DNA of 64,000 bases from Mesorhizobium sp. (GTDB lineage Bacteria; Pseudomonadota; Alphaproteobacteria; Rhizobiales; Rhizobiaceae): assembly GCA_004020365.1 (NCBI GenBank), contig SAQR01000016.1:47451-111450 (forward strand). Reading direction: 5' to 3'. This document shows, piece after piece, positions 1-8,680 of this stretch. The number at the start of each line of letters is the position of its first letter. The first letter of the stretch is position 1. The notes below the pieces were generated by a model that saw only the letters and a list, made by a program, of their open reading frames with translations, made no database searches and was not told where the DNA came from. A program made the translations under genes and the position numbers.

Positions 1-45
1 CTGATCATTGTGAATCGGCCGGCCCGAAAACAGATCCCCGGATGA
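1..45 (+). CDS. C-terminal tail of an upstream gene (partial)
   Basis: Frame 1 is open from the window edge to a TGA at 43-45 and ends in ...RPARKQIPG. It overlaps the start region of the ATP12 gene, so it is probably the end of the preceding gene of the same operon. Fourteen residues are too few to name the product; in rhizobia a HAD-type hydrolase often precedes ATP12, but that is inference only. Confidence 0.35.
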   Translation: MIIVNRPARKQIPG

Positions 46-56
46 AAGGCTCCGGC

Positions 57-848
57 ATGCGCGATATTCTCAATGACCTCGAAGCGGGAAAGCAGCTCTC
101 CGATCCGGATCCGGTACGCCGTGCCCAGATCCAGATGAAGACGCACCTGCCGAAACGCTTCTACAAAGCCGTCTCGGTCGTATCGGCCGAAGCTGGTTTT
201 GCCGTTCATCTCGATGGCAAGCCGGTCCGCACGCCGGGTAAAGCGCTTCTGATCCTGCCGACCGAAAAAGCCGCCGCTCTGGTCGCCGGCGAGTTCGCTG
301 CGCAAGCCGAGACGATCGACCCGATGACGATGCCGGTCATGCGTCTGGTCAACACGGCCATCGACGGCGTCGCCAGCGACCCGCAGGCGGTTTTGGAAGA
401 CATCCTGCGCTTTGCCTCGTCCGACCTGCTCTGCTATCGCGCCGACTCCCCCCAGGGGCTGGTCGATCGGCAGAACGAATATTGGGATCCAGTCATCGAT
501 TGGGCGCGGAGTGCGCTCGGCGCCCGGTTTCACCTCGCCGAAGGGGTGATCCATGTCGAGCAGCCGCGCGAGAGCATCGCGGTGCTCGGCGTTCATCTTG
601 CCCAGCGTGCCGACCCGCTCCGGCTTGCCGCCATCCACGTCATGACGTCGCTGACCGGATCGGCGCTGCTGGCGCTGGCCGTCGATTTCGGCGAGATCGA
701 CGGCGAGGCGGCCTGGGTCGCCGGCCATGTCGACGAGGACTGGCAGGCCGAGCACTGGGGCCATGACGCGGAGGCCGTCGCCCGCCGTGCCCACCGCAAG
801 CGCGACATGATGGCCGCCGCCGGTCTCCTCGAGGCGCTCAAGGGCTGA
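57..848 (+). CDS. ATP12 family chaperone (F1-ATPase assembly factor)
   Basis: This 263-residue protein matches the ATP12 family, which in mitochondria and alphaproteobacteria helps assemble the F1 part of ATP synthase by binding free alpha subunit. Family landmarks are the stretch FAVHLDGKPVRTPGK near residue 45, the TIDPMTMPVMRLVNTAIDG segment and the conserved W-rich C-terminal part with VDEDWQAEHWG. An ATG at 42 is also in frame, but the ATG at 57 has an AAAGG ribosome binding site and gives the usual MRDIL start. The upstream gene ends at 45, consistent with translational coupling. It is followed by a 284-base gap. Confidence 0.85.
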   Translation: MRDILNDLEAGKQLSDPDPVRRAQIQMKTHLPKRFYKAVSVVSAEAGFAVHLDGKPVRTPGKALLILPTEKAAALVAGEFAAQAETIDPMTMPVMRLVNTAIDGVASDPQAVLEDILRFASSDLLCYRADSPQGLVDRQNEYWDPVIDWARSALGARFHLAEGVIHVEQPRESIAVLGVHLAQRADPLRLAAIHVMTSLTGSALLALAVDFGEIDGEAAWVAGHVDEDWQAEHWGHDAEAVARRAHRKRDMMAAAGLLEALKG

Positions 849-940
849 CGGCAATCGCCGCGCTCATTCGTTTCGTGTTGCCATTTGAGCGACGTGCGTT
901 CCAGTTGAACGTGCAAAGTACACTCTAACACTTTGAATCC

Positions 941-988
941 ATGCATCGTGCTTCCCGAAGATCGATTCCGATGTTCGGGCCGATGCAT
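941..988. repeat. Palindromic intergenic repeat (ATGCATCG/CGATGCAT arms)
   Basis: Perfect 8-bp arms ATGCATCG (941-948) and CGATGCAT (981-988) enclose a second pair CCCGAA (954-959) and TTCGGG (974-979). The central ATCGATTCCGATGTTCGGG is nearly repeated at 46836-46857, so this looks like a dispersed rhizobial palindrome rather than a transporter-specific site. Confidence 0.6.
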
Positions 989-1132
989 TGGACCAAAGTC
1001 ATAATCCCAAAGGCGGGCTGCCTCTGGGCGGCACTTTCTGTCACTTCTCGCGGCGATAGCTGCCCGAGTTCGTGTCCACAGGCGACACCGCGCAGCATCA
1101 AGCACAGCGAGATGTCACGGGAGGACGAATTC

Positions 1133-3022
1133 ATGGCAATGGCAGCGACCGCCGGCAGAGTTAGCCGCGGAATGACGCGGGAAGAGAAGAAAGTCATCTT
1201 CGCTTCCTCGCTCGGCACCGTTTTCGAATGGTACGATTTCTATCTTTACGGCGCATTGGCGGCGGCGATCGGCTCGACATTCTTCAACTCGTATCCGGAA
1301 GCGACGCGCAACATCTTTACGTTGCTGGTTTTCGCCGCTGGCTTCCTCGTGCGCCCGTTCGGTGCGCTGGTGTTTGGCCGCATCGGCGATCTCGTTGGTC
1401 GCAAATACACTTTTCTCGTCACCATCCTGATCATGGGCCTGTCGACTTTCCTGGTCGGCCTGCTGCCTGGTTCGGCAAGCTGGGGCATTGCAGCGCCCAT
1501 TACCCTGATTGCGCTGCGCATGCTGCAGGGCCTGGCGCTCGGCGGTGAATATGGCGGTGCGGCGACCTATGTGGCCGAGCATGCGCCCGACGACCGTCGC
1601 GGCTTCTACACATCGTGGATCCAGACGACGGCGACGCTCGGCCTGTTCCTGTCGCTGGTCGTCATCCTTATCGTGCAAAATTCGCTGAGCAAGGAGGATT
1701 TCGATGCTTGGGGCTGGCGTGTTCCATTCCTGCTCTCAGCCATTCTGCTCGGCATATCGGTCTGGATTCGCCTGTCGCTTGCCGAATCGCCGACCTTCCA
1801 GCGCATGAAGGACGAGGGCAAGGGCTCCAAGGCGCCGCTGACGGAAGCCTTCGGACAGTGGAAGAATGCCAAGATCGCCATTCTGGCGCTTCTCGGCCTT
1901 ACTGCCGGTCAGGCCGTAGTCTGGTACAACGGCCAATTCTACGCGCTGTTTTTCCTGCAGAATGTGCTCAAGGTCGACGGCCAATCGGTCAACATCATGA
2001 TCGCTATTGCGCTGGCGCTCGGCACGATCTTCTTCGTCGTGTTCGGCTGGCTCTCCGACAAGATCGGCCGCAAGCCGATCATCATGGCGGGCCTGGCGCT
2101 GGCGATCGTCACCACCTTCCCGCTGTTCAAGGCGCTGACCTGGGCAGCCAACCCGGCGCTCGCCACCGCACAGCAAAACACCCGTGCGACGATTACCGCT
2201 GCGCCTGGCGACTGCAAGTTCCAGTTCAATCCGACCGGAACGCGCAAGCCTCTGACGTCGTGCGATATTGCGACGGACTTCCTTGCCAAGAGCTCGGTGC
2301 CCTATGACATTGTCACGACAGCGGCACCGGGGACTGCGGCCAGCGTCAAGATCGGAACCGCAACGGTGGCGTCCTATGACGCCGTGGCAGCCGCAGACAA
2401 GGCAACTTCAAGCGACGCCGCGTTCAAGAAGGCAATCAACATTGCATTGCGGGACGGCGGCTATCCGCTGAAGCGTGCTGCGGCCAAGGTCGCCGACCAG
2501 AAGCTGGACGCCTTCGTCGCGGCCAATCCGGAACTGAAGCTCGACGCCGCCGCAATCCGCGCCGGCGACAAGACGACGGTTGCGGCCGACCGGGCGGTCA
2601 AGGACAAAGTGCTGACGGCCGATGAGGCCGCGGCGGGAGCGCCCGAGATCACCGTCTACAGCGTCCCGGGGGCAGGCGCCTTTGCGATGTTCGCCGACCC
2701 TGAACAGGTCAGCTGGGCGAAGGTCATCGGCATCCTGTTCATCCTGGTCCTCTACGTGACCATGGTTTACGGACCGATCGCCGCGATCCTGGTAGAAATG
2801 TTCCCGACCCGCATCCGCTATACCGGCATGTCGTTGCCCTATCACATCGGCAATGGCTGGTTCGGCGGCCTGCTGCCGGCGACGGTGTTCGCGCTCAGCG
2901 CCTACAGCGGCGATATCTATTACGGCCTCTGGTATCCGGTGGTGATCGCGGCGATGTCGCTGGTCATCGGTACGATCTTCGTCAGGGATACGCTGGGAAC
3001 GGACTTGCACGCCAAGACCTGA
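1133..3022 (+). CDS. MHS-family MFS transporter with large periplasmic loop insert
   Basis: A 629-residue major facilitator of the metabolite:H+ symporter (MHS, proline/betaine/dicarboxylate) type. The N-terminus FASSLGTVFEWYDFYLYG and the signature GRIGDLVGRKYTFLVTI are typical, and RALALGGEYGG-like motif RMLQGLALGGEYGGAATYV follows. Between predicted helix 9 (IIMAGLALAIVTTFPLF) and helix 10 (GILFILVLYVTMVYGP) there is an Ala/Lys/Asp-rich segment of about 185 residues (roughly residues 338-524), absent from the usual 430-460-residue members; topology puts it outside the membrane. The ATG at 1133 is preceded by GGGAGGA (1119-1125), which decides the start over upstream in-frame codons. Substrate cannot be assigned. 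Confidence 0.85.
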   Translation: MAMAATAGRVSRGMTREEKKVIFASSLGTVFEWYDFYLYGALAAAIGSTFFNSYPEATRNIFTLLVFAAGFLVRPFGALVFGRIGDLVGRKYTFLVTILIMGLSTFLVGLLPGSASWGIAAPITLIALRMLQGLALGGEYGGAATYVAEHAPDDRRGFYTSWIQTTATLGLFLSLVVILIVQNSLSKEDFDAWGWRVPFLLSAILLGISVWIRLSLAESPTFQRMKDEGKGSKAPLTEAFGQWKNAKIAILALLGLTAGQAVVWYNGQFYALFFLQNVLKVDGQSVNIMIAIALALGTIFFVVFGWLSDKIGRKPIIMAGLALAIVTTFPLFKALTWAANPALATAQQNTRATITAAPGDCKFQFNPTGTRKPLTSCDIATDFLAKSSVPYDIVTTAAPGTAASVKIGTATVASYDAVAAADKATSSDAAFKKAINIALRDGGYPLKRAAAKVADQKLDAFVAANPELKLDAAAIRAGDKTTVAADRAVKDKVLTADEAAAGAPEITVYSVPGAGAFAMFADPEQVSWAKVIGILFILVLYVTMVYGPIAAILVEMFPTRIRYTGMSLPYHIGNGWFGGLLPATVFALSAYSGDIYYGLWYPVVIAAMSLVIGTIFVRDTLGTDLHAKT

Positions 3023-3031
3023 TCCTCGCCT

Positions 3032-3124
3032 AGAGCAATTCCAGGAAAAGTGTGAAACGGTTTTCCGTCCGGAATTGCGCATAAACAAGAGATAGAGCGG
3101 TTCGGCGTTTCCGTGAAACGATGA
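3032..3124. repeat. Rhizobial intergenic palindromic repeat (AGAGCAATTCC type)
   Basis: The block starting AGAGCAATTCCAGGAAAAG folds back on CTTTTCCG..GGAATTGC-like sequence (AATTCC/GGAATT and GGAAAA/TTTTCC arms), followed by GATAGAGCGGTTCGGCGTTTCC. I recognise this as a RIME-like repeat common between genes in Mesorhizobium and relatives. It lies just after the transporter stop. Confidence 0.7.
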
Positions 3125-3146
3125 ACCGCCTGACAGCAAAAAATGA

Positions 3147-3178
3147 AAAGCCCGGCGCGAGCGATCGCGCCGGGCTTT
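3147..3178. terminator. Bidirectional rho-independent terminator
   Basis: Perfect 14-bp stem AAAGCCCGGCGCGA (3147-3160) and TCGCGCCGGGCTTT (3165-3178) around a GCGA loop. It sits between the convergent transporter and DUF2735 genes and can serve both. Confidence 0.85.
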
Positions 3179-3210
3179 GCAATTTGTCAAAAGCGATGCG
3201 GAGGAAAAGT

Positions 3211-3405
3211 TTAGCTGTTCCGGTCCTGCTTTTCTTCCTCGATGGCGGCTTCGTGATACCAGCCGCTGCCAAAATCCGTACGGTTGCGCAATGAAGCAAG
3301 TTCTGCCGCGAACTTAGCCTTCCCGCTTAAATTTGAGGCAGAAGCGCGCGCTGCCAGCGGGAACATCAGGATTTTGGCCGACTGACGGGTAGGAGTGATT
3401 TCCAT
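3211..3405 (-). CDS. DUF2735 domain protein
   Basis: A 64-residue protein that resembles the small DUF2735 family known from rhizobia, often next to glnII. Visible features are the start MEITPTRQSAKILMFPLAAR and the C-terminal FGSGWYHEAAIEEE segment. The ATG at 3405 has a good GGGAGA site 7 bases upstream, so the 13 extra in-frame residues upstream are unlikely to be translated. It is divergent from glnII across a 316-base region. The function is unknown; the neighbourhood suggests a link to nitrogen status, but that is inference. Confidence 0.75.
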   Translation of the reverse strand: MEITPTRQSAKILMFPLAARASASNLSGKAKFAAELASLRNRTDFGSGWYHEAAIEEEKQDRNS

Positions 3406-3506
3406 TGTCGGTCTCCCTTCTTGTGCAGAGCCTTGCCGATTCAATCTTTCCCGAAGATAGGTTCTGCAATCCAGTTAGGCAATATGATTATAAAAAGATC
3501 AGTATC

Positions 3507-3607
3507 TGCCTGTTATTTATGCAGAACATGCTTGTGATTGATCTGGACGCATTGCGATTACGCGGCGCCGAATTTGCTAGGATGCGGCGTCACTTTTGTC
3601 GCATCCT
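3507..3607 (+). promoter_or_regulatory. Candidate NtrC site and inverted repeat upstream of glnII
   Basis: TGC-N11-GCA at 3507-3523 fits the core spacing of an NtrC operator about 100 bases upstream of the glnII sigma-54 promoter. A perfect 8-bp inverted repeat AGGATGCG (3579-3586) and CGCATCCT (3600-3607) lies just before that promoter. TGC-N11-GCA is a weak pattern that occurs by chance. Confidence 0.35.
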
Positions 3608-3620
3608 TGGCCGGTGAAAA

Positions 3621-3637
3621 TGGCACACGAATTGCTT
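3621..3637 (+). promoter_or_regulatory. Sigma-54 (RpoN) promoter of glnII
   Basis: TGGCACACGAATTGCTT is an almost perfect -24/-12 element (TGGCAC-N5-TTGCW) with GG and GC ten bases apart. It lies 85 bases before the glnII ATG. glnII is known to be RpoN/NtrC-dependent in rhizobia. Confidence 0.85.
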
Positions 3638-3721
3638 TTTAAGAATCCGGCAGGTCGGCTGCAGGGTGGCTGGCATGCCGGCGCCGTCCAGGTTCGGTGA
3701 TCAAAGCAACGAGAGGCTAGA

Positions 3722-4762
3722 ATGACGAAATACAAGCTCGAGTACATTTGGCTCGATGGATACACCCCGGTTCCCAACCTTCGCGGAAAGACGCAGATCA
3801 AGGACTATGCCGAATTCCCGACGCTCGACCAGCTTCCGCTGTGGGGCTTCGACGGTTCCTCGACCATGCAGGCCGAAGGCCACTCGTCCGACTGCGTGCT
3901 GAAGCCGGTCGCCATCTATCCCGATCCCGCGCGCAGCAATGGCGTGCTCGTCATGTGCGAAGTCATGATGCCGGACGGCGTGACGCCGCATGCATCCAAC
4001 AAGCGCGCCACCATCCTCGACGACGAGGGCGCCTGGTTCGGCTTCGAGCAGGAGTATTTCTTCTACAAGGACGGCCGCCCGCTTGGCTTCCCGGAGAGCG
4101 GCTACCCCGCGCCGCAAGGCCCGTACTACACCGGCGTCGGCTACAGCAACGTCGGCAGCGTCGCCAGGCAGATCGTCGAGGAGCATCTCGACCTCTGCCT
4201 TGCCGCCGGCATCAACCATGAAGGCATCAACGCCGAGGTGGCCAAGGGCCAGTGGGAATTCCAGATTTTTGGCAAGGGCTCCAAGAAGGCCGCCGACCAG
4301 ATGTGGATGGCCCGCTACCTGATGCAGCGCCTCACCGAGAAATACGGCATCGATATCGAATACCACTGCAAGCCGCTCGGCGACACCGACTGGAATGGTT
4401 CCGGCATGCACGCCAACTTCTCGACCGCTTACATGCGCGAAGTCGGCGGCAAGGACTATTTCGAGGCGCTGATGGCCGCCTTCGACAAGAACCTGATGGA
4501 TCACATCGCGGTCTACGGGCCGGACAACGACAAACGTTTGACCGGCAAGCATGAGACCGCGCCATGGAACAGGTTCAGCTATGGCATCGCCGACCGCGGC
4601 GCCTCGATCCGCGTGCCGCATTCCTTTATCAACAACGGCTACAAGGGCTATCTCGAGGATCGCCGCCCGAACTCGCAGGGCGACCCCTACCAGATCGCTT
4701 CGCAGATCCTGAAGACGATCGCCTCCGTCCCGACCAGCGCCGAGGTTTCGGCCGCCGCTTGA
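3722..4762 (+). CDS. glnII: Glutamine synthetase type II (GlnII)
   Basis: A 346-residue eukaryotic-type glutamine synthetase, which makes glutamine from glutamate, ammonia and ATP in the cytoplasm. The start MTKYKLEYIWLDGYTP, the beta-grasp motif LWGFDGSSTMQA, GFEQEYFF, the nucleotide-binding NGSGMHANFST and the segment KHETAPWNRFSYGIADRGAS all match GSII. The length is normal for the family and it lacks the adenylylation tail of GSI. A sigma-54 promoter at 3621-3637 indicates induction under nitrogen limitation through NtrC, whose gene is at 45.4 kb here. It is convergent with glnA across a terminator. Confidence 0.97.
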   Translation: MTKYKLEYIWLDGYTPVPNLRGKTQIKDYAEFPTLDQLPLWGFDGSSTMQAEGHSSDCVLKPVAIYPDPARSNGVLVMCEVMMPDGVTPHASNKRATILDDEGAWFGFEQEYFFYKDGRPLGFPESGYPAPQGPYYTGVGYSNVGSVARQIVEEHLDLCLAAGINHEGINAEVAKGQWEFQIFGKGSKKAADQMWMARYLMQRLTEKYGIDIEYHCKPLGDTDWNGSGMHANFSTAYMREVGGKDYFEALMAAFDKNLMDHIAVYGPDNDKRLTGKHETAPWNRFSYGIADRGASIRVPHSFINNGYKGYLEDRRPNSQGDPYQIASQILKTIASVPTSAEVSAAA

Positions 4763-4876
4763 GCACGCGTCACGGCGGAGATCTCTCTGTCTGCGCCGTG
4801 ACTGGCTCTCCGTCGCGTCGGCATTTTTGCCAGGCGACATACCAACTGGTGGATTGAGTGTTCGCCATCCCAAACA

Positions 4877-4908
4877 AAAACCCCGCCGGATCGCTCCGGC
4901 GGGGTTTT
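4877..4908. terminator. Bidirectional terminator between glnII and glnA
   Basis: Perfect 14-bp stem AAAACCCCGCCGGA (4877-4890) and TCCGGCGGGGTTTT (4895-4908) with a TCGC loop, between two convergent genes. Confidence 0.9.
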
Positions 4909-4929
4909 GCTTGTCCTTAGCCGATCCGT

Positions 4930-6339
4930 TCAGACCGAATAATACATGTCATATTCGACCGGATGCGGGGTCATTTCGAAGCGCATCACTTCGGCCATCT
5001 TGAGCTCGATGTAGCTGTCGATCTGGTCGTCGTCGAAGACGCCGCCGGCCTTGAGGAAGCCGCGATCCTTGTCGAGGCTCTGCAACGCTTCGCGTAGCGA
5101 GCCGCAGACGGTCGGGATCTTCTTCAGTTCCTTCGGCGGCAGGTCGTAGAGATCCTTGTCCATCGGCTGTCCCGGATGGATCTTGTTCTTGATGCCGTCG
5201 AGGCCGGCCATCAGCATGGCGGCAAAGGCGAGGTAGGGGTTGGCGCCCGGATCGGGGAAGCGCACCTCGACGCGCTTGGACTTCGGCGACGAGCCGAACG
5301 GGATACGGCAGGAGGCAGAGCGGTTGCGGGCCGAATAGGCGAGCAGCACCGGCGCTTCGTAGCCCGGTACCAGGCGCTTGTAGGAATTGGTCAGCGGGTT
5401 GGTGAAGGCGTTGATCGCCTTGGCGTGCTTGATGACGCCGCCGATGTAAAACAGGCAGCTCTCCGAGAGACCGGCATATTCATTGCCGGCGAAGGTCGGC
5501 TTGCCCTCCTTCCAGATCGACTGGTGGACGTGCATGCCCGAGCCGTTGTCGCCAAAGACCGGCTTCGGCATGAAGGTGGCCGTCTTGCCGTAGGCGTTGG
5601 CGACCTGGTGCACGACATACTTGTAGATCAGCATCTTGTCGGCGTTGCGGACCAGCGTGTCGAACTTGATGCCGAGCTCGTGCTGGGCAGCGGCCACTTC
5701 ATGGTGATGTTTTTCGACACGCACGCCCATTTCGGCGAGCACGGTCAGCATCTCGGAGCGCATGTCCTGTGCCGAGTCGATCGGCGGCACCGGGAAATAG
5801 CCGCCCTTGATGCGCGGGCGGTGGCCGAGATTGCCGGTCTCGTAGTCGGTGTCGTCGTTGGACGGCAATTCGGTGGAGTCGAGCTTGAAGCCGGTGTTGT
5901 ACGGATCGGCCTTGTACTTGACGTCGTCGAACACGAAGAACTCGGCTTCCGGGCCGACGAAGATCTGATCGCCGATGCCTTCCGCCTTCATATAGGCTTC
6001 AGCCTTCTTGGCGGTGCCGCGCGGGTCGCGGTTGTAGGATTCTCCGGAGATCGGATCGAGGATGTCGCACAGGATAACCATGGTCGACTGCGCGAAGAAC
6101 GGGTCCATATGCACCGTCTCGGTGTCGGGCATCAGCACCATGTCGGACTCGTTGATCGCCTTCCAGCCGGCGATCGACGACCCGTCGAACATGACGCCGT
6201 CAGCAAACATGTCTTCCTCGACCTCAACGACATCCATCGTTACGTGCTGCAGCTTGCCCTTCGGATCTGTGAAGCGCAGGTCAACGAATTTCACGTCGTT
6301 GTCCTTGATCTGCTTCATGATGTCATTGGCTGTCGTCAT
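4930..6339 (-). CDS. glnA: Glutamine synthetase type I (GlnA)
   Basis: A 469-residue dodecameric-type glutamine synthetase. Seen are the N-terminal [29 protein letters not shown], the ATP site [13 protein letters not shown], the flap and substrate region [10 protein letters not shown], and the adenylylation tyrosine in [11 protein letters not shown], so activity is probably controlled by GlnE. It follows glnB by 54 bases on the same strand, forming the glnBA operon usual in rhizobia. Its expression would come from the sigma-54 promoter upstream of glnB and possibly a constitutive one. It acts with glutamate synthase in ammonia assimilation. Confidence 0.97.
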   Translation of the reverse strand: MTTANDIMKQIKDNDVKFVDLRFTDPKGKLQHVTMDVVEVEEDMFADGVMFDGSSIAGWKAINESDMVLMPDTETVHMDPFFAQSTMVILCDILDPISGESYNRDPRGTAKKAEAYMKAEGIGDQIFVGPEAEFFVFDDVKYKADPYNTGFKLDSTELPSNDDTDYETGNLGHRPRIKGGYFPVPPIDSAQDMRSEMLTVLAEMGVRVEKHHHEVAAAQHELGIKFDTLVRNADKMLIYKYVVHQVANAYGKTATFMPKPVFGDNGSGMHVHQSIWKEGKPTFAGNEYAGLSESCLFYIGGVIKHAKAINAFTNPLTNSYKRLVPGYEAPVLLAYSARNRSASCRIPFGSSPKSKRVEVRFPDPGANPYLAFAAMLMAGLDGIKNKIHPGQPMDKDLYDLPPKELKKIPTVCGSLREALQSLDKDRGFLKAGGVFDDDQIDSYIELKMAEVMRFEMTPHPVEYDMYYSV

Positions 6340-6393
6340 GTCATGTTTCCCTGTCTGATGACGTTTCGAGGAGATGATCTGAAATCAGAAACC

Positions 6394-6876
<483 letters not shown>

Positions 6877-7067
6877 TCATTCGCTGCGTTGGATGCGTCA
6901 TGGATACTGGGAACCTACACATTGTCGGCGCTAGCGTCCGCACAAAAATTGGGCAGATAGAGTATTTCGCGGGCAATTGTGCTTCGACGACGCCATTATT
7001 CCTAACGATGTGCCTACAGATCGTGCCATCTCATCGCCGTTTGCTTCGGACCGAAAACTGGACAATG

Positions 7068-7126
7068 TTTGACCATAGGGATCGGGGTTTGACCACAGGG
7101 ATCGGGGTTTTGACCACAGGATCGGC
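7068..7126. repeat. Three tandem copies of a 20-bp unit
   Basis: The unit TTTGACCACAGGGATCGGGG occurs at 7068-7087 (one change), 7088-7107 and 7108-7126 (one inserted T and one deleted G, cut short). It lies 25 bases before the start of the NAD(P)HX repair gene. The rest of the 6733-7150 interval shows nothing else beyond the glnB promoter. Confidence 0.85.
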
Positions 7127-7150
7127 TTGAGCCAATGCGGATCGGCATCC

Positions 7151-8680
7151 ATGAGCAATGAAATTCTGTCTCCGGCCGAAATGGCTGAGGCCGACCGGTT
7201 GACGATTTCCGCCGGACCATTCGACGGCATTGGACTGATGCGCAATGCAGGTGGCGCAGTCGCTGCGGTGGTGCTCGCCCATTTTCCGGCTGCCAAGCGC
7301 GTCCACGTGCTGTGCGGGCCCGGCAACAATGGCGGCGATGGATATGTCGTCGCCCGCATTCTTAGGGACAGCGCCGTCGACGTCTTGCTGTGGGCATCCG
7401 GCTCGCCCAAAGCCGGTAGCGACGCGGCAATCGCCGCGTCGGAATGCCCGGTCAGTCCGCGGCCGCTGTCGGAATTTGCCGCCGATAAAGGTTCGATCCT
7501 GGTCGATGCGCTTTATGGGGCAGGGCTGTCCAAGCCGCTGTCCGGCGATGCCGCCAGGGCGGTTGAAGTTGCGACAGAACTGAACCTGCCTGTCGTCGCG
7601 GTCGATCTGCCCTCAGGCGTGTCAGGCGAGAGCGGCCGGATTCTCGGCCAGGCATTCCGCGCCCAATTCACGGTAACATTCGCGCGAAAAAAGCCCGGCC
7701 ATCTGCTGTTGCCTGGGCGCGAGATGTGCGGCGAGCTGGTGCTTGCCGATATCGGCATTAGCGACGAGATCGTTGCGCAGCTTGAACCGCTCACCTTTGA
7801 GAACATCCCACCGATTTGGCTCGAAAATTTCCCGGTCCCAGCCGTCGACGCGCATAAATACAGGCGCGGCCATGTCGGCGTCTTTTCCGGCGGGCCGTCG
7901 GCGACGGGTGCCGCGCGGCTATCGGCGCTTGCCGCGGCCAGAAGCGGGGCAGGGGCGGTGACCGTGCTGTCGCCGGCGAACGCCGTGCAGGTGAATGCCG
8001 CGCATCTGACTTCGATCATGCTGAAAAAGGCCGACAGCATCGCGGACGTAAAGGAATTCATCGACGGCCGCCGGCCGTCGGCTTTCGTCCTCGGACCCGG
8101 ATTTGGCGTCGGCGAAAAAACCCGCGATTTTGCCCTCGGCGTGCTGGCCGCCGGACAACGGCAAGACGGCAGGGTCGACGGGCTGGTGCTCGATGCCGAT
8201 GGCATCACCGCGTTTCGCGATACGCCGAAAGTTCTGTTCGAAGCCGCCCATCGTGCGAACGCGCCAGCGTTGGTGCTGACGCCGCATGAGGGCGAATTCG
8301 CCAGGCTGTTTGCGGACATCGCCGGAGACAAGAACCTGTCCAAGCTGGCCAAGGCGCGCGCTGCCGCCGCGCGCGCCGGCGCCATCGTCGTCTACAAGGG
8401 CGCGGACACGGTGATCGCGGCGTCCGATGGCAGGGCGGCGATCAACGGCAATGGCGCGCCATGGCTTGCCACAGCCGGTTCGGGCGACGTGCTGTCGGGG
8501 GTCATTGCCGGCTTCCTGGCGCAAGGCATGCCGGCTTTCGAAGCCGCCTGCGCGGCAGTCTGGATTCATGCTGAGGCCGGCAGCCGTTTCGGGCCTGGGC
8601 TGATCGCTGAAGACTTGCCGCTGGCGCTGGTGCCGTTGCTGCGCGAGCTTGCCGAAAATCGCAACGAGGTAACTGCTTGA
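7151..8680 (+). CDS. nnr: Bifunctional NAD(P)H-hydrate epimerase/ADP-dependent dehydratase
   Basis: A 509-residue fusion that repairs hydrated NAD(P)H. The N-terminal YjeF_N epimerase domain (about 1-210) shows CGPGNNGGDGYVVARIL. The C-terminal ribokinase-like dehydratase domain (about 225-500) shows LTPHEGEFARLF and the ATP/Mg motif TAGSGDVLSGVIAGFL. The length agrees with the E. coli fusion. The ATG at 7151 gives the expected start MSNEILSPAEM; the eight residues upstream are part of the repeat-rich leader. Its TGA overlaps the ATG of the next gene, suggesting coupling. Confidence 0.93.
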   Translation: MSNEILSPAEMAEADRLTISAGPFDGIGLMRNAGGAVAAVVLAHFPAAKRVHVLCGPGNNGGDGYVVARILRDSAVDVLLWASGSPKAGSDAAIAASECPVSPRPLSEFAADKGSILVDALYGAGLSKPLSGDAARAVEVATELNLPVVAVDLPSGVSGESGRILGQAFRAQFTVTFARKKPGHLLLPGREMCGELVLADIGISDEIVAQLEPLTFENIPPIWLENFPVPAVDAHKYRRGHVGVFSGGPSATGAARLSALAAARSGAGAVTVLSPANAVQVNAAHLTSIMLKKADSIADVKEFIDGRRPSAFVLGPGFGVGEKTRDFALGVLAAGQRQDGRVDGLVLDADGITAFRDTPKVLFEAAHRANAPALVLTPHEGEFARLFADIAGDKNLSKLAKARAAAARAGAIVVYKGADTVIAASDGRAAINGNGAPWLATAGSGDVLSGVIAGFLAQGMPAFEAACAAVWIHAEAGSRFGPGLIAEDLPLALVPLLRELAENRNEVTA

